A stretch of 53,338 bases of DNA from Mangrovibacterium marinum (lineage in GTDB: Bacteria; Bacteroidota; Bacteroidia; Bacteroidales; Prolixibacteraceae): NCBI RefSeq assembly GCF_003046625.1, contig NZ_QAAD01000024.1, positions 1 to 53,338 on the forward strand. The letters run 5' to 3'. Below the pieces are notes generated by a model. That model was not told the origin of the DNA, did no database searches, and saw only the letters and a list, made by a program, of their open reading frames with translations. The translations under genes were made by a program, and so were the position numbers. How positions within the stretch are numbered: the first letter of the stretch is position 1; each line of letters begins with the position of its first letter. Below, piece by piece: positions 8,519 through 16,682 of this stretch.

Positions 8519-8523
8519 GGACT

Positions 8524-8718
8524 ACTGGATATTCGGATTACTGGATTGAAGGATTGAAGGATTGAAGGATTGAATGCCTGATGGACTAGCAACCAGTAAC
8601 CAGCAACCAGCAACCAGTAACCAGCAACCAGTAACCAGCAACCAGTAACCAGCAACCAGTAACCAGCAACCAGTAGCCAGCAACCAGTAGCCAGCAACCC
8701 GCCAGCCTGAAAGGCCAG
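8524..8718. repeat. Composite repeat, long copy (CAACCAGTAAC array)
   Basis: GGATTGAA units (8524-8574) lead into GAATGCCTGATGGAC, then a dense array of AACCAGTAACCAGC-type seven-base half units (AACCAGT and AACCAGC, about 16 of them, some drifted to AGCCAGC) to 8698, closing with CGCCAGCCTGAAAGGCCAG. Block order is the same as at 4954-5096. The two copies flank the kamA region and its neighbours. It ends ten bases from the stop of the gene at 8728. Confidence 0.9.
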
Positions 8719-8727
8719 TGTCTTTTC

Positions 8728-9378
8728 CTAAAATACCCGGTAGCGGATGCCCAGCGACAGCCCGATGATGTCCCATGCATGGATGGTTTGATTGCCAATG
8801 GCGCTGATCACATAAAGGTCGTTGGTGCTTATTTCGTAATAAAACGACAGCTCCTTCCCAAACAGAGGCGACTTGTCGAGTTTCAGGGTGATGGCCTGCC
8901 CCACGAAAATATTGAAGCGTGTGTTGACAGCCCAAAAGTAGTAGCCATTGGGATAACGCTCCGGGAGTTTATTCCAGAAATATTCGCCAAATATTTTATT
9001 CAGGTAGGCGCCTGTCGTGAGCGGCTCGAAGCTGAAGTCGTCATTTATCGACAAACGCCAGGGAGTGTATGTTTCTTTTAAGGTGATGGTTACATGGCCA
9101 TCCTGCCGGTTCATCTTAGGGATAAATCCCAGGAAAAGGTCGGTCTCCCACTGGTTCTTTTTGCCGTAGTACCAGCCTACCGAGCCGGAGAACATCCCCA
9201 TCGATCCGGCGAACTGAAGCTTATTTTGCTTGGGGATCAAATTGGCCCACTTGCGTCTTATTTGTTCTTCTTTTTGAACGCGTCGGGCTTCGCGGTCAGC
9301 GTATTTTGAGTTTTCTTCGGCCCACAGCGGCAGGCTTAGGATTAAAAATGAAAGACATAAAAGGAGTGTTGTTTTCAT
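8728..9378 (-). CDS. Exported beta-barrel-like protein of unknown function
   Basis: A 216-residue protein with a clear signal peptide (MKTTLLLCLSFLILSLPLWA). After a charged linker of about 30 residues come alternating aromatic strands (SVGWYYGKKNQWETDLFLGFIP, TLKETYTPWRL, NGYYFWAVNTRFNIFVG) and a C-terminal strand ending in aromatic YRVF, the usual end of an outer-membrane barrel. I do not recognise a named family. It starts eleven bases after the stop of the phosphoesterase lipoprotein, so the two are probably one transcript, and they may act together at the cell envelope. Confidence 0.75.
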   Translation of the reverse strand: MKTTLLLCLSFLILSLPLWAEENSKYADREARRVQKEEQIRRKWANLIPKQNKLQFAGSMGMFSGSVGWYYGKKNQWETDLFLGFIPKMNRQDGHVTITLKETYTPWRLSINDDFSFEPLTTGAYLNKIFGEYFWNKLPERYPNGYYFWAVNTRFNIFVGQAITLKLDKSPLFGKELSFYYEISTNDLYVISAIGNQTIHAWDIIGLSLGIRYRVF

Positions 9379-9389
9379 GGCAGAGGCAA

Positions 9390-10208
9390 TTAAAATTGTT
9401 CGATCGTGTAGCTGTAGTTCTCGGGCGTGACGGTAAAGACCATATAGCTTCGTTTGGAAATATCTTCGCAGCCATAGTACAGTATGCCATTGTCGAAGAA
9501 ATCATTGACCTCTAATTGGTGGTTGTGCCCGTGCAGGCAGAAACGCAGGTTTTTATACTCCCCGAGAATATGATTGAACATCAGTGCCGAATTGTTATTA
9601 AACTGGTCGCTGTAGGGTGGTGCATGCATCACAACAATCGTTTGATCAATGTCGGCCGAGTCGGTCATAAACCCCAGCATATAATCGAAATCGGGAACAG
9701 GGGTGGAATAGTCAAACTCGAGTGCATTCGTGTTCAGACAAATAAACCGGGTGCGGTGCGAGACGAAGGAGAAGTTGTAATCGCCAAAAACGGTCAGGTA
9801 AACTTCCTTGCCATGACCAATAACATCGTGGTTGCCGATTAACGTCACGAAAGGAACTTGCAGCTTGTCTAGGATATCGTACATCCATTCATATTCCTTA
9901 CTAAGGCCAAAGTCGGTAATGTCGCCGGCATGGATCACAAAATCAATATCGTTGCGTTGGTTGATGTTGTCAACGAAATCCTCTGTTTCGTCGTAATAGC
10001 GCTGACTGTCGCCAATAAGCACAAAGCGAAGCGTGTCTGATTGATTGTCCTGGAGTTCAATCTTTGCGATGTTTGCCGCGTTCACCTCAGTTTTGTCAAA
10101 GTTTTGAGTGTCATAAGGATGGTACTCGAATAGCTCGCAGGATGCGAGAAATAAGAGCACGACCGGGTAAAGCCACGATCTTTTGATGTGCTGAAGCATT
10201 GTTTCCAT
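9390..10208 (-). CDS. Metallophosphoesterase lipoprotein
   Basis: Calcineurin-like phosphoesterase anchored in the envelope; the substrate is unknown. The metal-binding motifs appear in order: GDSQRY (first Asp), HAGDITDFG (GD), IGNHD, VVMHAPPY and LHGHNH. A lipobox, LLFLASC, follows a hydrophobic segment. The frame is open back to 10313, but I place the start at the ATG at 10208: the lipoprotein signal begins there and a TAnnTTTG promoter box lies at 10233-10240, inside the longer frame. The gene is followed by the barrel-like protein at 8728, and it is divergent from purT. Bacteroidota have several such lipoproteins of unassigned role. Confidence 0.88.
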   Translation of the reverse strand: METMLQHIKRSWLYPVVLLFLASCELFEYHPYDTQNFDKTEVNAANIAKIELQDNQSDTLRFVLIGDSQRYYDETEDFVDNINQRNDIDFVIHAGDITDFGLSKEYEWMYDILDKLQVPFVTLIGNHDVIGHGKEVYLTVFGDYNFSFVSHRTRFICLNTNALEFDYSTPVPDFDYMLGFMTDSADIDQTIVVMHAPPYSDQFNNNSALMFNHILGEYKNLRFCLHGHNHQLEVNDFFDNGILYYGCEDISKRSYMVFTVTPENYSYTIEQF

Positions 10209-10232
10209 AACGTTGTTTTCTGTTTTCAGCAT

Positions 10233-10240
10233 CAAAATTA
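10233..10240 (-). promoter_or_regulatory. TAnnTTTG promoter box of the phosphoesterase gene
   Basis: Minus-strand TAATTTTG matches the Bacteroidota -7 consensus and would start transcription about 18-20 bases before the ATG at 10208. It is the main reason for preferring that start. I see no matching -33 TTTG. Confidence 0.5.
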
Positions 10241-10391
10241 CATCGTTTTGCCCAATGTGCAGGGGATGGGCGGTGAGGGTTAATAATTTCGTAACAATAG
10301 TTGATCTTGTCAACTATGCTGTTTTTGCTCACTTGCTGGTATTGAAATCATTCCGACAGCAATTAATTGGGACGGCTGTGTTTGTTTGAAA

Positions 10392-10423
10392 TTCGGCAGA
10401 AGTCTCGGAAAATCTTAACTTTG
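10392..10423 (+). promoter_or_regulatory. Bacteroidota-type promoter of purT
   Basis: TTCG at 10392-10395, twenty bases, then TAACTTTG at 10416-10423. The -7 box is a full TAnnTTTG match and the spacing fits; the -33 element differs by one base from TTTG. Transcription would begin near 10430, leaving a short leader of about 24 bases. Confidence 0.6.
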
Positions 10424-10453
10424 CAGCTTATACAAAAAACGAGATAAGGCTAT

Positions 10454-11623
10454 ATGCAAAAGAAAATTATGTTGCTGGGGTCCGGCGAATTAGGGAAGGA
10501 GTTTGTAATTGCTGCACAGCGTTGGGGACAAACCGTTATTGCTGTCGACAGTTATGCCAATGCGCCGGCTATGCAAGTGGCTGACGCTTGCGAGGTCATC
10601 AATATGTTGGATGGCGCGGCACTTGACCAAATTGTTGCCAAGCATCAGCCGGATTTAATTGTTCCGGAGATTGAGGCGATCCGTACCGAACGTTTTTACG
10701 ACTACGAAAAGCAAGGTATTCAGGTGGTGCCCTCGGCTAAGGCTGCAAACTTCACCATGAACCGCAAAGCGATTCGTGACCTGGCAGCGAAAGAGCTGGG
10801 CTTGAAAACCGCCAATTACCGCTACGCCAAAACCTTCGAGGAACTGAAAGCTGCCGTTGAGGTGGTGGGTATTCCTTGCGTGGTGAAGCCACTGATGTCG
10901 TCGTCGGGTAAAGGTCAGTCGACCATTAAAACCGAAGAAGAAATTGAAAAAGCCTGGAAAATTGCTGCGGAAAAGGGGCGCGGTGATGCCGAAGAGGTTA
11001 TTGTTGAGGCTTTTGTTCCTTTTATCAGCGAGATTACCTTGTTGACGGTGACCCAGAAGAACGGCGATACCTTGTTTTGTAAGTCGATTGGTCACCGCCA
11101 GGAGCGGGGTGATTACCAGGAGAGCTGGCAGCCCGCCGCACTGCCCGAAGGTTTCGAGGAGCAAGCACAGCAAATGGCTGCTAAAGTCACAAAAGCACTT
11201 GGCGGAGCCGGTATTTGGGGCGTTGAGTTTTTCATTACAGCCGATGGCGTGGTATTCAGCGAATTGTCACCCCGGCCGCACGATACCGGTATGGTCACTT
11301 TAGCCGGTACGCAAAACCTGAACGAGTTTGAGCTGCACTGTCGCGCGGTGTTGGGCTTGCCCATTCCGGAGATCCGTCAGGAAAAAGCGGGTGCCAGTGC
11401 CGTTGTTTTGTCGGGCATTGAAACTAACAATCCGGTTTATACGGGCTGGGATGTTGTGTGCCAAAATCCACAAGCCGATTTCCGTTTATTCGGCAAAGAA
11501 GCCGCGCGCGAACATCGCCGGATGGGGGTTGTGTTGTTAAATTCAGAGCCCGATGCCGATACGCTGGAGCTTCAAAAGCAAGCCCGCGAGCTGGCCGATA
11601 AAGTAGCGGTGAAAGCGAACTAG
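10454..11623 (+). CDS. purT: Formate-dependent GAR transformylase
   Basis: Formylates glycinamide ribonucleotide with formate and ATP, the third step of purine synthesis, instead of the folate-using PurN. ATP-grasp enzyme of 389 residues, the family's normal length. The N-terminal GSGELGKE nucleotide-fold loop, the [18 protein letters not shown] segment, the [14 protein letters not shown] glycine loop near residue 150 and the catalytic WGVEFFI...[14 protein letters not shown] region are all visible. It stands alone behind its own promoter. A terminator follows. Since PFL-like chemistry and purH also occur in this window, formate could be a usable one-carbon source, but that is only a hint. 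Confidence 0.96.
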   Translation: MQKKIMLLGSGELGKEFVIAAQRWGQTVIAVDSYANAPAMQVADACEVINMLDGAALDQIVAKHQPDLIVPEIEAIRTERFYDYEKQGIQVVPSAKAANFTMNRKAIRDLAAKELGLKTANYRYAKTFEELKAAVEVVGIPCVVKPLMSSSGKGQSTIKTEEEIEKAWKIAAEKGRGDAEEVIVEAFVPFISEITLLTVTQKNGDTLFCKSIGHRQERGDYQESWQPAALPEGFEEQAQQMAAKVTKALGGAGIWGVEFFITADGVVFSELSPRPHDTGMVTLAGTQNLNEFELHCRAVLGLPIPEIRQEKAGASAVVLSGIETNNPVYTGWDVVCQNPQADFRLFGKEAAREHRRMGVVLLNSEPDADTLELQKQARELADKVAVKAN

Positions 11624-11679
11624 CCTGCCGGTTTCGTTTTGTGCAAGCTACGATTGCGTAAAAAGATAAGTCAAGAAGA

Positions 11680-11704
11680 AGAGAGGTGAAATGCCTCTCT
11701 TTTT
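11680..11704 (+). terminator. Rho-independent terminator after purT
   Basis: AGAGAGG (11680-11686), seven-base loop, CCTCTCT (11694-11700) and a T-run to 11704. It lies 57 bases after the purT stop and overlaps the open frame that runs upstream of the serine hydrolase, which supports the later start for that gene. Confidence 0.8.
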
Positions 11705-11735
11705 GTATTTTAGACCTAACCAAAAGCTCAGGTCT

Positions 11736-12842
11736 ATGATGCGTTACCTTCCTTTTTTAGTACTGCTGGTTTTGCTCGGCTGTAGCAAAAGTTCGGACGA
11801 TACACCGGAACCAGATCCTGTGTCTTCGGATTTGTATTTCCCGCCGGTGACTTCTGATTCGTGGGAAAGTTTGACTCCCGCCAGCTTGGGCTGGAATGAA
11901 ACAGCATTGAATGAGCTCTACAGCTATCTGGAAGAACAAAACTCCCGGGCTTTGATCATCCTGAAGGATGGAAAGATGGTTGTTGAAAAGTATTGGGGCA
12001 AGAATCTGTTGGGAAATGCTGACTTTACAGCTGCCACGCCATGGTATTGGGCGTCGGCAGGAAAGACGCTAACGGCTTTTTTAACGGGAATAGCACAAGA
12101 GGAAGGATTGCTGGACATCGCGGATCAAACATCGGAGTATTTGGGTGAAGGCTGGACGAGTGCACCCAAGGCAAAGGAGGACTTGATCACCATTCGCCAT
12201 CAGCTGACCATGACCACCGGTTTGGACTACGATGTTGACGATCTCGACTGCACCGATCCTTCGTGCTTGCAGTACAAGGCCGATGCCGGTACACAGTGGT
12301 TTTATCACAACGCAGCCTATACCTTGATTGAGCAGGTGATTAGCAATGCTTCGGGTGAAACGTATAATGATTTCACGCATGAGAAGGTAGAGCAACCAAC
12401 CGGTATGAAAGGAACCTGGATTCAAACCGGTGAAAATAATGTGTATTACAGCACGGCCCGCGATGCTGCCCGGTTTGGTTTGTTGCTGCTGAACAAAGGG
12501 ACCTGGGATAAGGCAGCTGTACTATCGGACCAGGACTATTTTACCGCCATGACCAATACCTCACAAAACATCAACTTATCGTACGGGTATCTCACCTGGC
12601 TGAATGGCAAAGAATCGGTTATTTTACCGGGCTTAACCATCCCTGTCAACTATACAATAGCACCTGCTGCACCGGATGATTTATATGCTGCGATGGGGAA
12701 GAACGGGCAGTTTATCGATGTAATTCCCTCTGTCAATCTGGTGGTTGTTCGGATGGGTGAAGCACCGAACGACGCCTTGTTGCCCTTGCAATTGCACCTG
12801 AGCATGTGGGAAAAAATTGCAGCTGCTATTCCGTTTGAATAG
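11736..12842 (+). CDS. Class C beta-lactamase-like serine hydrolase lipoprotein
   Basis: Exported serine hydrolase of the beta-lactamase/transpeptidase-like group; real substrates may be peptides, esters or beta-lactams and cannot be told from sequence. The lipobox LLVLLGC follows the start, so the mature protein is a lipoprotein. The SxxK motif is SAGK in WYWASAGKTLTAFL, the second motif is YHN in QWFYHNAAYTL, as in class C folds. About 369 residues from the ATG at 11736 (11739 is equally possible). The open frame from 11691 starts inside the purT terminator and is rejected. It is convergent with the small gene at 12846. Confidence 0.87.
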   Translation: MMRYLPFLVLLVLLGCSKSSDDTPEPDPVSSDLYFPPVTSDSWESLTPASLGWNETALNELYSYLEEQNSRALIILKDGKMVVEKYWGKNLLGNADFTAATPWYWASAGKTLTAFLTGIAQEEGLLDIADQTSEYLGEGWTSAPKAKEDLITIRHQLTMTTGLDYDVDDLDCTDPSCLQYKADAGTQWFYHNAAYTLIEQVISNASGETYNDFTHEKVEQPTGMKGTWIQTGENNVYYSTARDAARFGLLLLNKGTWDKAAVLSDQDYFTAMTNTSQNINLSYGYLTWLNGKESVILPGLTIPVNYTIAPAAPDDLYAAMGKNGQFIDVIPSVNLVVVRMGEAPNDALLPLQLHLSMWEKIAAAIPFE

Positions 12843-12845
12843 TGG

Positions 12846-13091
12846 CTATTTGATTTCGCAGGAGTTGGAAATCTTTAGGTTGAATACCGACGGGTATTTG
12901 TCCATCAGCTGGCGCATTGTTCCTGTCAGTAGGGCCATCACCGGTTCATATTCGCCACGCAGCAACGTACTCATTGTTCCGGTTTCAGTCTCAACATCAG
13001 CTTGCTTGTCAAGCAGGGCCAGTAATTCGTTAACCGGTTCTTCGTAGCGTTCCTGCAGCGGGTAATAGCTTATTTCAACGGTGATGTGCAT
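12846..13091 (-). CDS. YkoF/MTH1187-like small protein (thiamin-binding fold)
   Basis: An 81-residue protein resembling the thiamin-binding YkoF/MTH1187 group: an opening strand (ITVEISYYPL), a helix (YEEPVNELLALLDKQ), then the strand V-E-T-E-T-G-T-M-S-T-L-L-R-G-E, where T-G-x-M-x-T is the family's typical turn, and a final helix (VMALLTGTMRQLMDKYP). Relatives bind thiamin or hydroxymethylpyrimidine, but no thiamin transport gene is beside it, so ligand and role are unproven. It follows the methyltransferase by three bases and is surely co-transcribed with it. Confidence 0.62.
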   Translation of the reverse strand: MHITVEISYYPLQERYEEPVNELLALLDKQADVETETGTMSTLLRGEYEPVMALLTGTMRQLMDKYPSVFNLKISNSCEIK

Positions 13092-13094
13092 AGC

Positions 13095-13742
13095 TTAATC
13101 TTCTTTTTGAACACAGGCAGCCAAAAACACCCCCGGAACTGTTTTTGCATCATCTGTTCCATCCAATACTTCCGAATTGGCCGTGAGATGAACACATTCG
13201 ACAATTTGGGGTATCCCAAAGCTTTCCAGATAGGTTTCCAGATCGTTTTTTGTCATAAACTCACCGTGGCAGTATACCGGATCGTCTGCTTTGTTTTTTC
13301 CTAAAACTGAACTGTCATTCAAACAGCCAACGATCAACCAGCCTCCGGGTTTTAAAACGCGGTACATTTGAGCAAAGGCTTGCATTTGGTCTTCAACAAA
13401 TTCAAGTGCGGTGATGACGGCGATATTTTCAACAGACTCGCTTTCGATCGATAAGTTCATCATATCCGCTTTTCGGAATTCCACGCGTCCGGCCAGTTTT
13501 TGGCGGGCATGGGCAAACATGGCATCAGAGACTTCGGAGGCAGTAACCGTAAAGCCCTGTTCCAGGAAAAACTCCGTCCAGTGACCGGTGCCACTGCCCA
13601 ATTCAAGAAGTTTTCCGCGCGGAACGTCCTTCATTACTTCCAGCAAGGCTGCACGTTCCAATTCGTCTACTTTTTTGCCAAATTCTGTTTCGTAATACGA
13701 ATCGTAAGCATTGGCAACTGTCTCGTCTGCAAAAATATTCAT
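13095..13742 (-). CDS. Class I SAM-dependent methyltransferase
   Basis: Small-molecule or unspecified methyltransferase of 215 residues. Motif I is LLELGSGTGHWTEFF, followed by an acidic end of strand 2 (VTASEVSD), motif II around FRKADMMNL and the post-motif ENIAVITALEFVEDQ...VLKPGGWLIVG. This is the Methyltransf_11 pattern (UbiE-like), which does not tell the substrate. Clear TAnnTTTG box upstream. Co-transcribed with the small YkoF-like gene, a pairing whose meaning I do not know. Confidence 0.88.
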   Translation of the reverse strand: MNIFADETVANAYDSYYETEFGKKVDELERAALLEVMKDVPRGKLLELGSGTGHWTEFFLEQGFTVTASEVSDAMFAHARQKLAGRVEFRKADMMNLSIESESVENIAVITALEFVEDQMQAFAQMYRVLKPGGWLIVGCLNDSSVLGKNKADDPVYCHGEFMTKNDLETYLESFGIPQIVECVHLTANSEVLDGTDDAKTVPGVFLAACVQKED

Positions 13743-13762
13743 CTGCTCATTTTATTTCGTTT

Positions 13763-13770
13763 CAAAAATA
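13763..13770 (-). promoter_or_regulatory. TAnnTTTG box of the methyltransferase operon
   Basis: Minus-strand TATTTTTG, full match to the Bacteroidota -7 consensus, about 20 bases before the ATG at 13742. Confidence 0.5.
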
Positions 13771-14203
13771 GGATGAAATTCGATACCAACGACCTCTTTG
13801 TGCTTCAAAATAAAAGAAGACGGATTGAAGCCCTTCCGGTCAGAGGCTTAAACGGATAATTCCTGAATCAGATCTTTTTGTCTGATATAAGTTGGCGTAA
13901 AACAAATAGTTAAGTCGAAAATAATTTAGAGGGTGAGCGTATCAGCAACACCAAAAATGTCTACTTTTGATTTCAAATTGATCGACGGTATGCTTATACT
14001 TCTGACATTAACACACTCTTATCGCCGCCTTTTCAATTGCCTGATGTTCTACGACCAGGCAGCCTAAATCTCTGTGCCTTGTTTCACGTATCCGAAACAG
14101 GGAGCAATCCATTTCTTATTTTTTAACGAGATACTTTGTGCACGACAATGTGTATGAAGGTTTTTCAGGCTTTTTACTTTAACAGACTAAAATATTTAAC
14201 CAG
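13771..14203. other. Intergenic region upstream of the glycyl radical enzyme
   Basis: Between divergent genes. It holds a TACTTTTG box on the plus strand near 13961 and a 20-base inverted repeat at 14080-14099. I see no gene. The leader before the glycyl radical enzyme could be over 200 bases long if the 13961 box is used. Confidence 0.5.
14080..14099. promoter_or_regulatory. TGTTTC-N8-GAAACA palindrome, possible operator
   Basis: A perfect 6+6 inverted repeat with an eight-base spacer, 104 bases ahead of the glycyl radical enzyme start. Size and symmetry fit a dimeric regulator such as a Crp/Fnr or GntR/LacI-type protein, but the half-sites do not match a consensus I know. Confidence 0.35.
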
Positions 14204-16651
14204 ATGGATAGTGCTATCCTTAATAAGACACCAGAGCGGGCAGCTGGTTCTGCAAGTAATTACAGTTCAAAGAAGAGTGGACTTCCCGGAATGAATGAAC
14301 GTATTCAGAAGTTACGCAAACTGAGCGTTGAAACAGAGCCTTCGCTGGATATTGAGCGTGCTTTGATTGAAACCGCCTTTTACAAAGAGAACTACGGCAA
14401 ATATTCAATTCCTGTATTGCGGGCATTGAACTTCATGGAGATTTGCCAAAAGAAAACCATCTATATTGGTGAAGGAGAATTGATTGTTGGTGAACGTGGT
14501 CCGAAGCCGAAATGTGTGCCAACTTTTCCAGAGCTGACTTGCCACAGCGTGGAAGATTTAAATGTGTTGAATACGCGCGAACTGCAACGCTATACGATTT
14601 CACAAGAAGATATTGATACTTATGAGCGCGAGGTAATTCCTTACTGGGAAGGGCGTACCATGCGCGAGCGTATTTTCAGTCACGTGCCCAAAGAGTGGCA
14701 GGCTGCTTACGAAGCAGGTTTGTTCACCGAATTTATGGAACAACGTGCACCCGGCCATACCGCATTGGACGGAAAGATCTATCAGAAAGGACTTTTGGAC
14801 TTCAAAAAAGACATTCAGGCTCATATCGATCGTCTGGATTTTATGAACGATCCGGAAGCAACCGATAAATTGGAAGAGCTGAAAGCGATGGCTATTTCGT
14901 GTGATGCAGCCATTGTGTTTTCTGAGCGTCACGCCGATTTAGCAGAAGAATTGGCTGAAAAAGAAACCAGTCCGAAACGGGCAGCCGAACTGCGTAAAAT
15001 TGCAGAGGTCTGTCGTTGGGTGCCGGCTCATGCGCCACGTACCTTCCACGAAGCGATTCAGATGTACTGGTGGATGCACTTGGGTACAATCACGGAACTG
15101 AATGGTTGGGATGCGATGAACCCGGGGCACTTCGATCAGCACCTGGAGCCATTTTATTACAAACAGTTGGATGAAGGAACTTTAAGCCGCGATGAGGCGA
15201 AGGAATTGCTTTGCTGCTTCTGGATTAAAGTGAACAACCAGCCGGCACCTCCGAAGGTGGGTATTACCGCAAAAGAAAGTGGTACTTACAACGACTTCAC
15301 CAACCTGAACATTGGCGGTGTTCGCCGGGACGGTTCGGATGGTACCAGTGAGGTATCTTATATCATGCTCGAGATCATTGAGGACTTACATATTTTGCAA
15401 CCGGGAAGTGCCATTCACATTAGTTCACGGACACCGGAACGCTTCCTGAAAGCAGGATGTAAAGTGATTCGCCAGGGACACGGTTATCCTTCGGTTTTCA
15501 ACCCGGATACTTATATCATGGAATTGGTGCGGCAGGGTAAATCGCTGGATGATGCTCGCGAAGGAGGTTGTAGTGGCTGTATCGAGGTTGGAGCATTCGG
15601 TAAGGAAGCCTACATCCTGACCGGTTATCTGAACGTACCGAAAGTATTGGAGGTGACGCTCAACAACGGAATTGACCCGGTAACCGGTAAGGTGGCAGGG
15701 ATCGCAACCGGCGATCCGCGCGATTTCAAAAGCTACGATGAATTGTATGAAGCCTTCCTGAAGCAGCTCAACTTTATCGTTGATCAGAAGATTCGCGTAA
15801 GCAACTACATCGACCGTATGTTTGCCAAATATGCACCGGCGCCGCTGTTGTCGGTTTTGATGGACGACTGTATTAAAAAAGGACGTGACTATTACGACGC
15901 GGGTCCTCGTTACAATACAAACTACATTCAGTGTACTGGTTTAGGAACAGTTACCGATAGCTTAAGTACGTTGAAAAAACACGTGTTCGAGGCGAAGACA
16001 TTTTCGATGGACACGATTTTGGATGCTGTAGCCTGCAACTTTGAAGGCGAAGAGATTTTGCGTCAAACCATCCTGAACAACACGCCTTTCTTCGGAAACG
16101 ATTCTGAATATGCCGATACGATTGCCGTGCAGATTTACGATGACTTGTTGGCAGCCATCGATGGAAAACCAAATACAAAAGGAGAAACGTTCCATCTGAA
16201 TATGTTGTCGACAACTTGCCACGTATATTTTGGTAAGGTGATGGGAGCAACGCCTAACGGACGTTTGGCTGGTAAATCGATCTCTGATGGTACTTCACCG
16301 TCACACGGTTGCGATACCCACGGCCCTTCAGCGGTGATTCGTTCATTAACCAAGTTGGATCAAACAAAGTCGGGAGGTACGCTGCTGAACCAGCGATTCC
16401 TGCCAAGCTTGCTGAAGCGTGACGAGGATATCGCTAAGTTGGCTAAACTGATTCGTACCTATTTTGCGATGGGAGGTCACCATATTCAATTCAACATTGT
16501 GGATACCGCAACTTTGCTTGCCGCACAGGCTTGTCCGGAAGATTACAAAGACTTGCTTGTGCGTATGGCCGGTTACAGCGACTATTTCAACGATATGAAT
16601 GCCGACTTGCAACAGGAAGTGATTGATCGGACCGAAAATGAATCATTCTAA
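14204..16651 (+). CDS. hypD-like: HypD-like glycyl radical enzyme (trans-4-hydroxyproline dehydratase family)
   Basis: Glycyl radical enzyme, most like trans-4-hydroxy-L-proline dehydratase, which removes water to give pyrroline-5-carboxylate under anoxic conditions. The thiyl cysteine is C459, with E461 two residues on, in GGCSGCIEVGAFGKEAY; the radical glycine is G790 in VRMAGYSDYF. The stretch FGKEAYILTGYLN and the following VTLNNGIDP match HypD closely from memory, where the clostridial protein reads GCVETG. Against pyruvate formate-lyase, there is no adjacent catalytic Cys-Cys pair. The 815-residue length includes about 25 extra N-terminal residues. The activase follows 31 bases downstream. 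No proC or hydroxyproline uptake gene is adjacent, so the substrate remains open; other dehydratase or lyase members are possible. Confidence 0.88.
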   Translation: MDSAILNKTPERAAGSASNYSSKKSGLPGMNERIQKLRKLSVETEPSLDIERALIETAFYKENYGKYSIPVLRALNFMEICQKKTIYIGEGELIVGERGPKPKCVPTFPELTCHSVEDLNVLNTRELQRYTISQEDIDTYEREVIPYWEGRTMRERIFSHVPKEWQAAYEAGLFTEFMEQRAPGHTALDGKIYQKGLLDFKKDIQAHIDRLDFMNDPEATDKLEELKAMAISCDAAIVFSERHADLAEELAEKETSPKRAAELRKIAEVCRWVPAHAPRTFHEAIQMYWWMHLGTITELNGWDAMNPGHFDQHLEPFYYKQLDEGTLSRDEAKELLCCFWIKVNNQPAPPKVGITAKESGTYNDFTNLNIGGVRRDGSDGTSEVSYIMLEIIEDLHILQPGSAIHISSRTPERFLKAGCKVIRQGHGYPSVFNPDTYIMELVRQGKSLDDAREGGCSGCIEVGAFGKEAYILTGYLNVPKVLEVTLNNGIDPVTGKVAGIATGDPRDFKSYDELYEAFLKQLNFIVDQKIRVSNYIDRMFAKYAPAPLLSVLMDDCIKKGRDYYDAGPRYNTNYIQCTGLGTVTDSLSTLKKHVFEAKTFSMDTILDAVACNFEGEEILRQTILNNTPFFGNDSEYADTIAVQIYDDLLAAIDGKPNTKGETFHLNMLSTTCHVYFGKVMGATPNGRLAGKSISDGTSPSHGCDTHGPSAVIRSLTKLDQTKSGGTLLNQRFLPSLLKRDEDIAKLAKLIRTYFAMGGHHIQFNIVDTATLLAAQACPEDYKDLLVRMAGYSDYFNDMNADLQQEVIDRTENESF

Positions 16652-16682
16652 TATGCTAACATTCTAATCGTCGAATATTCCA

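Larger units (their letters stand above)
7981..8727. other. Non-coding stretch upstream of kamA with tandem repeats
   Basis: No gene is supported. Bases 7981-8360 are ordinary AT-rich DNA that must carry the kamA promoter, though I find no clean TAnnTTTG box. From 8365 there are repeated GACGGACTGA words, then the CGCAGT hexamer tract and the long composite repeat. Open frames rich in L-L-V-A-G-Y-W come from translating the CAACCAGTAAC array. Confidence 0.6.

Noticed and set aside
8450-8718. Tandem repeats as a CRISPR array
   Set aside because: Units are 6-8 bases and contiguous, with no unique spacers of 30 bases and no cas genes.
8485-8935. Overlapping reverse-strand frames rich in L-L-V-A-G-Y-W repeats
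   Set aside because: They come from translating the CAACCAGTAAC array, which lacks stop codons in several frames; there is no start signal and the sequence is non-coding in its other copy.
11691-11735. Serine hydrolase start at 11691
   Set aside because: It lies inside the purT terminator hairpin; the lipoprotein signal starts at 11736.
14204-16651. Pyruvate formate-lyase
   Set aside because: No adjacent catalytic cysteine pair; SGCIE and FGKEAY motifs and the two-cluster activase fit the HypD-type group.
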